NCBI RefSeq assembly: GCF_000708045.1
Contig: NZ_ANIE01000004.1
Span: 1 to 64,000, forward strand
Origin: Marinobacter nitratireducens
GTDB taxonomy: Bacteria; Pseudomonadota; Gammaproteobacteria; Pseudomonadales; Oleiphilaceae
Reading direction: 5' to 3'
Length of the DNA: 64,000 nt
Shown here: positions 27,621 to 36,689 of the stretch, piece after piece
Layout of the letters: each line of letters opens with the position of its first letter
How positions within the stretch are numbered: the stretch's first letter is position 1
Notes under the pieces: model-generated
The model's input: only the letters and a program-made list of their open reading frames with translations
Database searches by the model: none
What the model was told of the DNA's origin: nothing
Made by a program: the position numbers and the translations under genes

Positions 27621-29922
27621 GCTTGCTGCCAAGGACCCGGTCTGTGGAATGTCTGTTGACCCCCACACCGCTGAGCACAGGCGTCAGCACTTGGGCAAAA
27701 CCTGGTATTTCTGTTCAGAACATTGCCAATCGAAGTTTGATGCAGAGCCGGACCGCTACCTTCAGGACCGCCAGAAGCCGGAGGAGGCGGTAGCGCCTGG
27801 CACTGTGTACACCTGTCCCATGCACCCGGAAATTCGTCAGGAGGGGCCCGGCGATTGCCCGATTTGCGGAATGGCTCTGGAACCGGAACAGGTCAGCCTT
27901 GATGGAGGCCCGTCAGAGGAGTTGCGGGATATGACCCGGCGGTTCTGGGTCGGGTTGGTGCTTGCACTGCCTGTGGTGGTGCTTGAAATGGGCGGACATC
28001 TGATCGGGCTTGACCGGATGCTCTCCCCGCAGACGTCCAACTGGATTCAGTTATTGCTGGCCACACCTGTTGTGCTCTGGTGTGGCTGGCCGTTCTTTGT
28101 GCGGGGCTGGAAGTCTGTGGTTAGCCGGAGCCTGAACATGTTCACGCTTATTTCCATCGGCACCGGTGTCGCTCTGATCTATAGTCTGGTGGCGACTCTG
28201 GCGCCTCAGATTTTTCCTGACACCTTTCGGCAGGAGGGTGGCTCAGTCGCAGTATATTTTGAGGCTTCAGCCGTTATCGTTGTCCTGGTGTTACTTGGTC
28301 AGGTGCTGGAGCTGCGGGCGAGAGAAAAAACGTCCGGTGCCATCAAGGCTTTACTGGATCTGGCTCCGGCGACAGCCCGGAAGCTCGATGAACATGGCGG
28401 TGAATCCGATGTGTCGCTGGACCAGGTCAGTGTGGGGGACCGTTTACGGGTGAGACCGGGAGATAAAGTGCCGCTGGATGGTGAAGTTCTTGATGGCAGC
28501 TCCAATGTGGATGAGTCAATGGTCACGGGCGAGCCTCTGGCGATCAGCAAAAAGGCGGGTGACCAGGTTATCGGGGGCAGCATTAACCAGCAGGGCAGTT
28601 TCATCATGCGGGCTGACAAAGTCGGTCGGGATACGATGCTGTCCCAGATTGTCCAGATGGTGGCAAGTGCACAACGAAGCCGGGCACCGATTCAGGGGTT
28701 GGCTGATAAGGTGGCAGGCTGGTTTGTGCCTGCGGTCATCGCGGTGGCCGTTGTGGCATTCGTGGTCTGGTCCGTATTTGGGCCGACTCCGCCCATGGCC
28801 TTCGGCCTGATTGCTGCGGTCAGCGTATTGATCATTGCCTGTCCCTGCGCTCTGGGACTGGCCACGCCGATGTCCATCATGGTCGGTGTCGGTCGTGGCG
28901 CTCAAATGGGCGTGCTGATCCGTGATGCAGAAGCGCTGGAACGTATGGAAAAGGTCGATACGGTCGTTGTGGATAAAACCGGTACCTTGACTGAAGGTAA
29001 ACCTCGGGTGACCCAGCTGGTTCCGGCTGAGGGTTTCAGCGAGGGGGACCTGATGCGATTTGCCGGAGGTTTGGAGAAAGGCAGTGAGCACCCGCTGGCT
29101 CATGCCATTCTGGACAAGGCTGAGCAGATGGGGCTGCAACTCCCCGATGCGAAAAATTTCGACTCCCCTAACGGCAAAGGGGTGACAGGAACCGTTGACG
29201 GACACAGAGTGTTGCTCGGGAATCGATTGCTGATGGTTGCCGAGCGCGTTGACACCGCCGGATTTGAAGAGAAGGCAGAGCACTTGCGCGGGGATGGTGC
29301 TACGGTCATTTTTGCATCCGTGGATGGTTCCATTGCCGGCTTGCTTGCCATTGCCGATCCCATCAAGGACACCACTGGAGCTGCCATTTCTGCTTTGCAG
29401 AGCGACGGCATCCGCGTTGTCATGCTCACTGGTGACAACCGCACGTCAGCCGAGGCGGTGGCCCGTAAGCTTCATATTGACGAGGTTGAGGCGGAAGTGC
29501 TGCCGGAACATAAGGGGCAGATCGTCAAGCGTCTCAAGGAGGAAGGCCGAACCGTTGTCATGGCGGGCGATGGCGTTAACGATGCACCGGCACTTGCAAC
29601 GGCGGATGTGGGTGTTGCCATGGGAACCGGAACAGATGTAGCCATTGAGAGCGCCGGTATAACGCTGCTGAGGGGAGACCTGATGGGGATTGTTAAAGCT
29701 CGCCGCCTGTCTCTGGCGACCATGTGCAATATCCGTCAGAATCTCTTTTTCGCATTCGCCTATAACTCTGCCGGTGTTCCGATTGCCGCCGGAGTCCTTT
29801 ATCCGGTTGCGGGGATACTCCTGTCTCCGATTTTTGCCGCAGCTGCGATGTCATTGTCGTCGGTTAGCGTCATATTCAATGCACTTCGCTTGAGGATCGT
29901 TAATCTGGAACGTAATCGGTAG
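27613..29922 (+). CDS. Cu(I)-translocating P1B-type ATPase with YHS and heavy-metal-binding domains
   Basis: A 769-residue inner-membrane pump. The N-terminus has no classic HMA; instead a YHS domain (about 5-50, DPVCGMSVD and FCSEHC) and a heavy-metal-binding domain (about 60-90, CPMHPEIR and CPICGM) precede the membrane part. The transport motif CPC is in [12 protein letters not shown], the phosphorylated Asp in DKTGTLTEG, the SEHPLA histidine marks P1B pumps, and TGDN and [10 protein letters not shown] complete the hinge. It exports Cu(I) to the periplasm, where CopA oxidises it. Confidence 0.95.
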   Translation: MSELAAKDPVCGMSVDPHTAEHRRQHLGKTWYFCSEHCQSKFDAEPDRYLQDRQKPEEAVAPGTVYTCPMHPEIRQEGPGDCPICGMALEPEQVSLDGGPSEELRDMTRRFWVGLVLALPVVVLEMGGHLIGLDRMLSPQTSNWIQLLLATPVVLWCGWPFFVRGWKSVVSRSLNMFTLISIGTGVALIYSLVATLAPQIFPDTFRQEGGSVAVYFEASAVIVVLVLLGQVLELRAREKTSGAIKALLDLAPATARKLDEHGGESDVSLDQVSVGDRLRVRPGDKVPLDGEVLDGSSNVDESMVTGEPLAISKKAGDQVIGGSINQQGSFIMRADKVGRDTMLSQIVQMVASAQRSRAPIQGLADKVAGWFVPAVIAVAVVAFVVWSVFGPTPPMAFGLIAAVSVLIIACPCALGLATPMSIMVGVGRGAQMGVLIRDAEALERMEKVDTVVVDKTGTLTEGKPRVTQLVPAEGFSEGDLMRFAGGLEKGSEHPLAHAILDKAEQMGLQLPDAKNFDSPNGKGVTGTVDGHRVLLGNRLLMVAERVDTAGFEEKAEHLRGDGATVIFASVDGSIAGLLAIADPIKDTTGAAISALQSDGIRVVMLTGDNRTSAEAVARKLHIDEVEAEVLPEHKGQIVKRLKEEGRTVVMAGDGVNDAPALATADVGVAMGTGTDVAIESAGITLLRGDLMGIVKARRLSLATMCNIRQNLFFAFAYNSAGVPIAAGVLYPVAGILLSPIFAAAAMSLSSVSVIFNALRLRIVNLERNR

Positions 29923-29925
29923 TAT

Positions 29926-29962
29926 ATAAACCGCCAGGTAGTAACTATCTGGCGGTTTATAT
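29926..29962 (+). terminator. Terminator of the Cu-ATPase operon
   Basis: A 16-bp stem (29926-29941 with 29945-29960, one G-T pair) and a three-base loop follow the ATPase stop by three bases. The stem begins in A/T pairs, so the arms supply the U-rich end. Confidence 0.85.
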
Positions 29963-29985
29963 TAAAGAACGTCTGGGTTAGTTTT

Positions 29986-30171
29986 TTATTTCTCCCGCTC
30001 TATATTTGTATGCTTTTCCGGGTTTTTCTGGCAATGCATCGTTGAGTCTGCTTTGGTTTCTGATTTGTTGGGATAGCTTCTCGCTTCGTTGATTCGGTCA
30101 GCTTGGCCAGAATTTGCTGATGCCATTGCTGAGAAGAACACTATTGCAGTGGTAATAACGATCTTTTTCAT
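29986..30171 (-). CDS. Small secreted protein, 61 residues
   Basis: A short periplasmic or secreted protein. Residues 1-19 form a clear signal peptide (MKKIVITTAIVFFSAMASA), followed by a charged, polar chain with one cysteine (MHCQKNPEKH). GAGAGG lies 9 bases before the ATG. No family is recognised. It lies downstream of the 88-residue secreted protein and may share its transcript, since no minus-strand terminator is seen between them. Confidence 0.65.
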   Translation of the reverse strand: MKKIVITTAIVFFSAMASANSGQADRINEARSYPNKSETKADSTMHCQKNPEKHTNIEREK

Positions 30172-30206
30172 GATTATTCACCTCTCATGCACGATATTTT
30201 GGCTTG

Positions 30207-30238
30207 TTCAGGTTGATTTAAGGTTGCTGTGGTTTACT
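30207..30238 (+). promoter_or_regulatory. Degenerate CopR-type repeat with -10, facing a region without a gene
   Basis: TTCAG at 30207-30211 and TTAAG at 30218-30222 (period 11, one mismatch), ten bases, then TTTACT at 30233-30238. Spacing is the same as at the other six sites. There is no plus-strand gene before the terminator at 30311, so it may drive a small RNA. Confidence 0.5.
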
Positions 30239-30244
30239 CATCCA

Positions 30245-30336
30245 TGTCCAGGCACACAATGACCAGATTTTCTGGCGTTTGACGTGTCTGCGTCTCCATG
30301 AGTTAACTTCGCCGCAGGGAGTCCTGCGGCTTTTTT
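30245..30336 (+). ncRNA. Candidate copper-induced small RNA
   Basis: A transcript begun about seven bases after the TTTACT hexamer would be about 92 nt and end at a strong intrinsic terminator. It contains a small internal hairpin (CCAGA-TTT-TCTGG, near 30263-30276) and the terminal hairpin. The longest reading frame from ATG is seven codons, so a protein product is unlikely. It would lie between two small secreted-protein genes on the other strand. It is inferred from promoter and terminator only. Confidence 0.4.
30311..30336 (+). terminator. Orphan plus-strand terminator
   Basis: A perfect 8-bp GC stem, GCCGCAGG (30311-30318) and CCTGCGGC (30323-30330), with a GAGT loop and six T (30331-30336). 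The T-run is on the plus strand only, but both neighbouring genes are on the minus strand, so it does not serve them. Confidence 0.85.
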
Positions 30337-30337
30337 C

Positions 30338-30604
30338 CTACTTCTCGATAGCTTGGTGGTACGCCATTCCCTTGGCCGTTGCGATCATTTTCCGTCTGGC
30401 TTCCATACCGACCTCCGAAAGACCGTCCTGCGTCATTTGCCGATGAAGACGACGCATGTCTTTATCCTGAAGAATGTTCTCGACTTTATGGGAAGTGCTG
30501 TCCGAAATTTGGGGGGCATTTAAGTTCTTATGATTCGTCATGTTTGTTGCGAAAGCTGATGTTGAGATGGCTGATGCGATAATGAGTGTATATGTGAATT
30601 TCAC
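30338..30604 (-). CDS. Small periplasmic protein, 88 residues, copper-regulon member
   Basis: A secreted protein with signal peptide 1-19 (cut after AFA) and a mature chain of about 69 mostly helical, charged residues (KVENILQDKDMRRLHRQMTQ region). It has several methionines but no cysteine. GGAGGAAG stands seven bases before the ATG. A perfect TTCAG-N6-TTCAG repeat and a -10 (TCAAAT) precede it, which places it in the copper regulon although no family is recognised. Confidence 0.72.
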   Translation of the reverse strand: MKFTYTLIIASAISTSAFATNMTNHKNLNAPQISDSTSHKVENILQDKDMRRLHRQMTQDGLSEVGMEARRKMIATAKGMAYHQAIEK

Positions 30605-30634
30605 GTTTACTTCCTCCGGTGTGTGTTCATTTTC

Positions 30635-30666
30635 ATTTGATCACTTGACTCTGAATTTTGTCTGAA
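30635..30666 (-). promoter_or_regulatory. CopR-type direct repeat before the 88-residue secreted protein
   Basis: Minus strand: TTCAG at 30666-30662 and 30655-30651, ten bases, then TCAAAT at 30640-30635. It lies back to back with the operator of the CusCBA operon, about 80 bases away. Confidence 0.72.
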
Positions 30667-30744
30667 AATGTATAAATAATTTTTTTTAATGTTTGTTTTT
30701 TTGTGAGTTGAGGTGGGTCAATTTTTCGGTGTTATATAAATAAA

Positions 30745-30776
30745 TTCAGTTTCGGTTCAGAAATGCCTCATAAGAT
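30745..30776 (+). promoter_or_regulatory. CopR-type direct repeat before the CusCBA-type operon
   Basis: TTCAG at 30745-30749 and 30756-30760, ten bases, then TAAGAT at 30771-30776. The surrounding 150 bases are notably AT-rich. The position of the -10 rules out the ATG at 30763 as start of the first gene. Confidence 0.75.
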
Positions 30777-30804
30777 CTCCGCTTCTGAAAAGAATGGTGG
30801 AGAT

Positions 30805-32109
30805 ATGTCGTTGATACCTCTTGCTCAAATAACTAATGCAATGATACTGAGTGCCCTGTTGGCGCTGAGCTTGCCTACCTGGGCGCGCCCCACATTGGAC
30901 TTGCGCAAGGCTGTGGAAGAGGCCGTGAAGAATGATCCATGGTTGCAAAAGAGCACTCTTTTTCAGCAGGCTTTTATCGATGAGTCGGTTGCCGGTGGAA
31001 CGCTGCCTGACCCGCGAGTGACCCTGGGCGCTGCCAACCTGCCGGTAGACACTCTGGACTTCGGGCAGGAAGGGATGACCCAAGCCACGATAGGCGTGAC
31101 ACAGACCTTCCCCCGAGGGGAGAGCCGACGGCTGAGCAGTGCAGCAAACAGCAGCCGGGCAGCGGTTGAAGCGTTCCGACGGCAGGATCGTCGGGCCAGG
31201 GTGAAAGAAACGGTGACCTTGCTTTGGCTGGAACTGTGGGAATCCCAGCAGAGCATCCAACTGATCGACGAAAACAGGGGACTGTTTGAACAGTTGGCGG
31301 ATGTCGCCGAGGCGGGCTATGCGGCGGCGACATCCGGGTCACGCCAGCAGGATGTGATTCGTGCCTCTCTTGAAATCACTCGGCTCGAAGATCGAGTGAC
31401 CCGTCTTGAGCAAACGCGGGCGTCCCGACAGGAAGCGCTGGCAGAGTGGATACCCCCCGTTCAGGCCATGCTTCCGGTCACTTCTGATGTACCGGAATCG
31501 CTGCTGTCTCCGTTAGCGGGAGAGACGCAGAAAACCTCCCCTGCTGCCCTGGTGCACCACCCGGCTGTTCGGGCGACAGATCAACTCATTGACACCCAGG
31601 CAATCAAGGTCGATCTGGCCCGCCAGGCCTATCAGCCAGAGTGGTCCGTCTTCGCCAGGTACGGATATCGGGATAGAACGCCGGGAGGTGAGGCTCGTTC
31701 TGATCTGTTCTCCGTCGGTATCGGGTTTGATGTGCCTCTGTTTACGGGGCCGCGCCAGGATCGGCAAGTGGGTGCCTCTCTTGCCAGGCTGGAGGCAGCG
31801 AAAACGGATCGAAGTCTGCAGATAAGGCGGCTGCGCGCGAATGCGCGTTCTAGTCTGTCGGTCATCGCACATCTGGACGAGCGGATTGCCTTGTACCGCG
31901 ACGATCTGCTTCCCCGAATGGAAGAGCAGGCCAGTGCCGCACTGACGTCTTATGACAACGATGCCGGTGACTTTGCCGAGGCCGTCAGAGCGCGCATTGC
32001 GGAGCTGAATGCCCGCATCGAGTTGATCGAGATGCAAGCAGAGCGCGCGAGGCAGGTGGCAGCCTTCAATTACCTGACCGCGAGTTCAGACGATATCCCT
32101 ACCTATTAA
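30805..32109 (+). CDS. cusC: TolC-family outer-membrane efflux protein (CusC-like)
   Basis: A 434-residue outer-membrane channel of an RND pump. An N-terminal signal peptide (about 1-27, cut after PTWA) is followed by the two-fold repeated helical and strand pattern of the OEP family (LRKAVEEAVKNDPWLQ, later VGIGFDVPLFTGPRQDRQV). The start is uncertain: ATG 30805 has GGAG only two bases away, ATG 30841 would also leave a signal peptide, and 30763 would lie within the promoter. It is 24 bases before the adaptor gene. Confidence 0.85.
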   Translation: MSLIPLAQITNAMILSALLALSLPTWARPTLDLRKAVEEAVKNDPWLQKSTLFQQAFIDESVAGGTLPDPRVTLGAANLPVDTLDFGQEGMTQATIGVTQTFPRGESRRLSSAANSSRAAVEAFRRQDRRARVKETVTLLWLELWESQQSIQLIDENRGLFEQLADVAEAGYAAATSGSRQQDVIRASLEITRLEDRVTRLEQTRASRQEALAEWIPPVQAMLPVTSDVPESLLSPLAGETQKTSPAALVHHPAVRATDQLIDTQAIKVDLARQAYQPEWSVFARYGYRDRTPGGEARSDLFSVGIGFDVPLFTGPRQDRQVGASLARLEAAKTDRSLQIRRLRANARSSLSVIAHLDERIALYRDDLLPRMEEQASAALTSYDNDAGDFAEAVRARIAELNARIELIEMQAERARQVAAFNYLTASSDDIPTY

Positions 32110-32133
32110 TCATTCGTTACCAGGACTGATCTA

Positions 32134-33429
32134 ATGGCTAATTTTATTCGCCCTCTTGGTTTTGTGGTGCTCGGCGGTATTGCAGGAGCAGCGATTTCCT
32201 ACGGCCTGCTTGGGCAATCCCCCGCAGCAGAGAGTACCCCCGCAGAGTCCGCCGCGCCGGATAAACCCCTCTACTGGGTCGCCCCAATGGATCCGAATTT
32301 CAGAAGCGACAAACCAGGCAAGTCGCCCATGGGAATGGACCTGGTGCCAGTGTACAAGAAAGACGGTTCTCAGAAGGATTCCCCGGGTATCGTCCATATC
32401 TCCCCTGCTGTCATGAACAACCTGGGAGTTCGTACCGAGGGTGTTATTCAGGGGCGTTTGCCCAACAAAGTCGTCACGGTTGGGTACGTGCAATACAACG
32501 AAGACCAGATGGCCCATGTCCATCCCCGGGTTGAAGGCTGGATTGAGTCTCTGTTGGTTAAAGCCGAGGGCGAAAGCGTGGAAAAAGGCAAGCCGCTCTA
32601 CACGCTGTATTCGCCCAAGCTGGTCAATGCCCAGGAGGAGTTGTTGCTGGCCCTCGACCGTGGGAGCAAACGTCTGATCAACGCCGCCGAAGAGCGGCTG
32701 GTTGCGCTCAATATGCCGGCCTCTCTGATCAGGGTGTTGAAAAAGACCCGAAAGGTTCGCCGGACGATGACCGTCTACGCACCGGCCTCTGGCGTAATCG
32801 ATAACCTGAACGTGCGGGAGGGTATGTTTATCAAGCCCGGGGACCGGGTTCTTTCGATAGCGGCTTTGGATGAGGTCTGGGTCATCGGAGAAGTCTTTGA
32901 AAGCCAGTTAGCGGCAGCGGAGCCCGGCAGCCGAGTACGGATGAGTCTGGACTATATGCCCGGGCGACAGTGGAGCGGCAAGGTGGATTACCGCTACCCC
33001 GAGATCAATCCCCAAACGCGCACCGCGAGGGTGAGGATGCGCTTCGATAATTCTGATGGTGCCCTGCTGCCGGGAATGTTTGTGCGCCTGGATATCAATG
33101 GTGAGCGGCGGCAGCGACACACACTTGTTCCCCGGGAAGCCATTATCCGGACCGGGCGGAGCGATCGCCTCGTGCTGGCCTTGGCCTCAGGTGGATTCAA
33201 ATCCGTGAACGTCAGGGTCGGGCGCATTGGAGAGCGCTATGCCGAGATTCTTGAGGGAGTGTCTCCGGGCGATGAAATCGTAACCTCTGCCCAGTTCCTG
33301 ATTGATTCCGAGTCCAGCAAAACGTCTGATTTTCAGCGTATGGCCGCGCCGCGGGCCTCGATGGGGGGTGGAATGGAGAATGGGGGAATGGATCACAGCA
33401 AGATGAAACATAGAGGCGGGCAGTCATGA
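32134..33429 (+). CDS. cusB: CusB-type RND periplasmic adaptor
   Basis: A 431-residue membrane-fusion protein linking pump and channel. After an N-terminal hydrophobic segment (about 6-27) it has a heavy-metal-binding domain (YWVAPMDPNF and SPMGMDLVPVY, about 48-76), then the hairpin and barrel domains (HVHPRVEGWIESLLVKAEGE with the lipoyl-like region at about 125-155). The C-terminus is Met/His-rich (GGGMENGGMDHSKMKH). The last bases overlap cusA by ATGA. Confidence 0.92.
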   Translation: MANFIRPLGFVVLGGIAGAAISYGLLGQSPAAESTPAESAAPDKPLYWVAPMDPNFRSDKPGKSPMGMDLVPVYKKDGSQKDSPGIVHISPAVMNNLGVRTEGVIQGRLPNKVVTVGYVQYNEDQMAHVHPRVEGWIESLLVKAEGESVEKGKPLYTLYSPKLVNAQEELLLALDRGSKRLINAAEERLVALNMPASLIRVLKKTRKVRRTMTVYAPASGVIDNLNVREGMFIKPGDRVLSIAALDEVWVIGEVFESQLAAAEPGSRVRMSLDYMPGRQWSGKVDYRYPEINPQTRTARVRMRFDNSDGALLPGMFVRLDINGERRQRHTLVPREAIIRTGRSDRLVLALASGGFKSVNVRVGRIGERYAEILEGVSPGDEIVTSAQFLIDSESSKTSDFQRMAAPRASMGGGMENGGMDHSKMKHRGGQS

Positions 33430-36400
33430 TCGCGTCCGTGATTCTGTGGTCTGTGCGAAATCGATTCCTGGTGCTGCTGGCAACCATGCTGCTGACGGGG
33501 TTCGGACTGTACTCGCTGAAAGAAACGCCGGTGGACGCACTACCGGACCTCTCCGATGTGCAGGTGATTATCAAAACCAGTTTCCCCGGGCAGGCACCGC
33601 AAGTGGTGGAAGATCAGGTGACCTATCCCTTAACAACGGCGATGCTTTCGGTACCTGGTGCCGAGACGGTCAGGGGTTATTCCTTCTTCGGCGACTCCTA
33701 CGTTTACGTCATCTTCGACGAAGAGACCGATATGTATTGGGCCCGCTCCCGGGTATTGGAGTACTTGTCTCAGGTAGCCCCGAGCCTGCCTGACTCGGCC
33801 AGGCCGCAACTCGGACCCGACGCAACCGGGGTGGGGTGGGTCTATCTCTACGCCCTGGTTGATCGGACGGGAGAAAATGATCTGGGGCAACTGCGGAGTC
33901 TCCAGGACTGGTTCCTGAAATACGAACTGCAAACGGTTCCCGGCGTCTCGGAAGTGGCTGCGCTCGGCGGCATGGTGAAGCAGTATCAGGTCAGAGTCAG
34001 CCCCGAGAAACTGCGCGCCCTGGGTATTCCCCTGTCTCATATTCAGAACGCGATCAAGCACGGGAACCAGGAGGTGGGTGCCTCTGTGATCGAGATGGCC
34101 GAGGCCGAGTACATGGTACGCACCTCCGGTTATATCCAGTCCCGTGAGGATCTGCTGGCCATTCCCCTGGGGTTGGACGTTAACGGTACCCCGGTGTTGC
34201 TGAAAGACGTTGCCAGTGTGGAGTTGGGGCCGCAGATGCGCCGCGGTGTCGCCGAGCTGGATGGCGAGGGTGAGACCGTTGGCGGTGTGGTCGTGATGCG
34301 CTTCGGTGAGAATGCCCAGCAAACCATTGATGGTGTGAAGTCCAAGCTTGCGGAGCTGCAGTCCAGTTTGCCGGAAGGGGTCGAGGTGGTCACGGTTTAT
34401 GACCGCTCCGGCCTTATCGAGCGAGCCGTGAATAATCTCTGGTACAAACTGCTTGAGGAATTCCTCGTGGTGGGACTGGTGTGCGTGGTCTTCCTGTTCC
34501 ACGTCCGCTCTTCCCTGGTCGCTATTCTCAGCCTGCCAGTCGGTATTCTGGCGGCCTTTATTGTCATGCACTGGCAGGGCATCAATGCAAACATTATGTC
34601 TCTCGGAGGAATCGCCATTGCGATTGGCGCCATGATCGATGGGGCCATTGTCATGATCGAGAACATGCACAAGCACATGGAGCGAACCCCACTAACGCCG
34701 GAAAACCGGTGGGATGTCGTCGCCAGGGCGGCCTCCGAAGTGGGGCCGGCTTTGTTCTTCTCGTTGCTGATTATCACGGTGAGCTTTGTTCCCGTCTTTG
34801 CCCTGGAGGCCCAGGAAGGCCGGATGTTTGCCCCGTTGGCATTCACCAAGACCTATGCCATGGCGGCCAGTGCTGCCCTCGCGGTCACACTGGTGCCGGT
34901 GCTGATGGGGTACTTCATTCGGGGAAAAGTGTTGCCCGAGCACAAGAACCCGATCAACCGGATACTGGTTAGCGGCTATATGCCGGTCCTCAAACTGGTG
35001 CTGCGCTTTCCGAGAACCACGGTCTTGAGTGCCGGTCTGGCGTTGCTGGTGGGCCTGTGGCCGGTTACACAGATTGGGAGTGAGTTTATTCCTCCTCTGG
35101 ATGAGGGCGATCTGATGTACATGCCGACGACCTATCCCGGCATCTCGATTGGTAAAGCCCGTCAGCTCCTCCAGCAAACCGACAAACTCATCGCCACGGT
35201 TCCCGAGGTGAAAACCGTGTTCGGCAAAGTCGGGCGTGCCGATACGGCAACCGATCCGGCTCCGCTGACCATGATTGAGACGTTTATCCAGCTCAAACCG
35301 AGACAGCAGTGGCGGGAGGGCATGACCACTGAGAAACTCAAGCAGGAACTCAATGGCCTGATCCAGTTCCCCGGTGTTACCAATGCCTGGGTGATGCCAA
35401 TCATCACCCGTATCGACATGCTGGCGACGGGCATAAAAACGCCGGTCGGGATCAAGGTGGCGGGGCCGGATCTGGCCGTCATCCAGAGCATCGGGAAGCA
35501 GCTTGAGGACATCATGGCTGCTGTACCCGGCACCGCGTCCGTCTATTCAGAGCGTGTCGCCGGAGGGCGCTACATCAAGGCCGACATCGACCGCGAACGT
35601 GCGGCCCGTTATGGTCTCAACATCGCCGACGTGCAACAGGTTGTTGCTTCGGCAATCGGCGGGATCAATGTGTCCCGGACGATTGAGGGGCTTGAGCGTT
35701 ACCCCATCAACCTGCGTTATCCAGAAGACTACCGGGACTCCCCGGAAAAACTCGAGCAGCTTCCCATCGTAACGGCGTCCGGGCAGAGAATCGCGCTGGC
35801 GGATGTTGCCGATATCCGTATTGAGGACGGCCCTCCCGCCATCAAGAGTGAGAATGCCCGTTTGAATGGCTGGACCTTTGTCGATATTGAGGGCGTGGAT
35901 GTCGGCAGCTATGTCGAGCACGCAATGGATGTGGTTGGCTCGGAGCTGGATCTGCCGGCAGGGTACTCCGTGACCTGGTCCGGCCAGTATGAATATATGT
36001 TGCGCGCCAAGGAAAAGCTGACCTATGTGGTGCCGCTGACGCTGGCCATCATCATTATTCTGCTATTCCTGAATTTCCGGCGATTTGCCGAGGTTGGCAT
36101 CATCATGGGAACACTTCCTTTCGCGATGATCGGCGCGGTGTGGCTGATGTATCTCCTGGGTTACAACTTCTCCGTTGCGGTCGGCGTCGGGTTCATTGCC
36201 CTGGCGGGCGTTGCGGTGGAGATTGGCGTCATCATGCTGGTGTATCTGAACCAGTCCTACGACGCGATGCTGGAAACCTGTGCACAGAAAGGCGTGACAC
36301 CAAGACGGGAAACGCTCCGTCATGCCGTGCTACACGGTGCCGGACTGCGGGTTCGGCCGGTCATGATGACCGCTGCGGCCATTATTGGAGGCCTGGTGCC

Positions 36401-36554
36401 GATCATGATTGGCGGCGGTACCGGCTCTGAAGTGATGGGACGCATTGCAGCACCGATGGTGGGCGGTATGGTGACGGCGGTAGTACTGGCCTTGCTGGTT
36501 ATTCCCGTGGGGTATTTTCTCTGGAAGTGCCGCTCGATTCCGGGTGAGAGATGA
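33426..36554 (+). CDS. cusA: CusA-type heavy-metal RND efflux pump
   Basis: A 1042-residue inner-membrane proton-driven pump for Cu(I)/Ag(I). Twelve membrane helices and two large periplasmic loops are visible. The HME-RND helix-4 signature SLGGIAIAIGAMIDGAIVM (about 396-414) is of the monovalent-cation type, and the N-terminus MIASVILWSVRNRFLVLL is typical. It works with the CusC- and CusB-like proteins of the same operon to export periplasmic copper. No CusF is encoded in the operon. Confidence 0.95.
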   Translation: MIASVILWSVRNRFLVLLATMLLTGFGLYSLKETPVDALPDLSDVQVIIKTSFPGQAPQVVEDQVTYPLTTAMLSVPGAETVRGYSFFGDSYVYVIFDEETDMYWARSRVLEYLSQVAPSLPDSARPQLGPDATGVGWVYLYALVDRTGENDLGQLRSLQDWFLKYELQTVPGVSEVAALGGMVKQYQVRVSPEKLRALGIPLSHIQNAIKHGNQEVGASVIEMAEAEYMVRTSGYIQSREDLLAIPLGLDVNGTPVLLKDVASVELGPQMRRGVAELDGEGETVGGVVVMRFGENAQQTIDGVKSKLAELQSSLPEGVEVVTVYDRSGLIERAVNNLWYKLLEEFLVVGLVCVVFLFHVRSSLVAILSLPVGILAAFIVMHWQGINANIMSLGGIAIAIGAMIDGAIVMIENMHKHMERTPLTPENRWDVVARAASEVGPALFFSLLIITVSFVPVFALEAQEGRMFAPLAFTKTYAMAASAALAVTLVPVLMGYFIRGKVLPEHKNPINRILVSGYMPVLKLVLRFPRTTVLSAGLALLVGLWPVTQIGSEFIPPLDEGDLMYMPTTYPGISIGKARQLLQQTDKLIATVPEVKTVFGKVGRADTATDPAPLTMIETFIQLKPRQQWREGMTTEKLKQELNGLIQFPGVTNAWVMPIITRIDMLATGIKTPVGIKVAGPDLAVIQSIGKQLEDIMAAVPGTASVYSERVAGGRYIKADIDRERAARYGLNIADVQQVVASAIGGINVSRTIEGLERYPINLRYPEDYRDSPEKLEQLPIVTASGQRIALADVADIRIEDGPPAIKSENARLNGWTFVDIEGVDVGSYVEHAMDVVGSELDLPAGYSVTWSGQYEYMLRAKEKLTYVVPLTLAIIIILLFLNFRRFAEVGIIMGTLPFAMIGAVWLMYLLGYNFSVAVGVGFIALAGVAVEIGVIMLVYLNQSYDAMLETCAQKGVTPRRETLRHAVLHGAGLRVRPVMMTAAAIIGGLVPIMIGGGTGSEVMGRIAAPMVGGMVTAVVLALLVIPVGYFLWKCRSIPGER

Positions 36555-36619
36555 AGCGAACGCCGGTGTTATTGTGATCTTTTGACGGAGGTCAACTCCG
36601 GGGTCAAGCGTCGGGAAAA

Positions 36620-36651
36620 TTCAGTTTGAATTCAGCCAGAGCGCGCCTAAT
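36620..36651 (+). promoter_or_regulatory. CopR-type direct repeat before the Met-rich periplasmic protein
   Basis: TTCAG at 36620-36624 and 36631-36635, ten bases, then CCTAAT at 36646-36651. The gene starts at 36690, so it has its own promoter although it lies 136 bases after cusA. Confidence 0.75.
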
Positions 36652-36689
36652 GTTCATGAATGCCCACTGGTAAAAGTTGGAGTGTGATC

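Noticed and set aside
30763-30765. ATG 30763 as start of the CusC-like gene
   Set aside because: It lies between the operator and its -10 hexamer, so it would be upstream of the transcription start.
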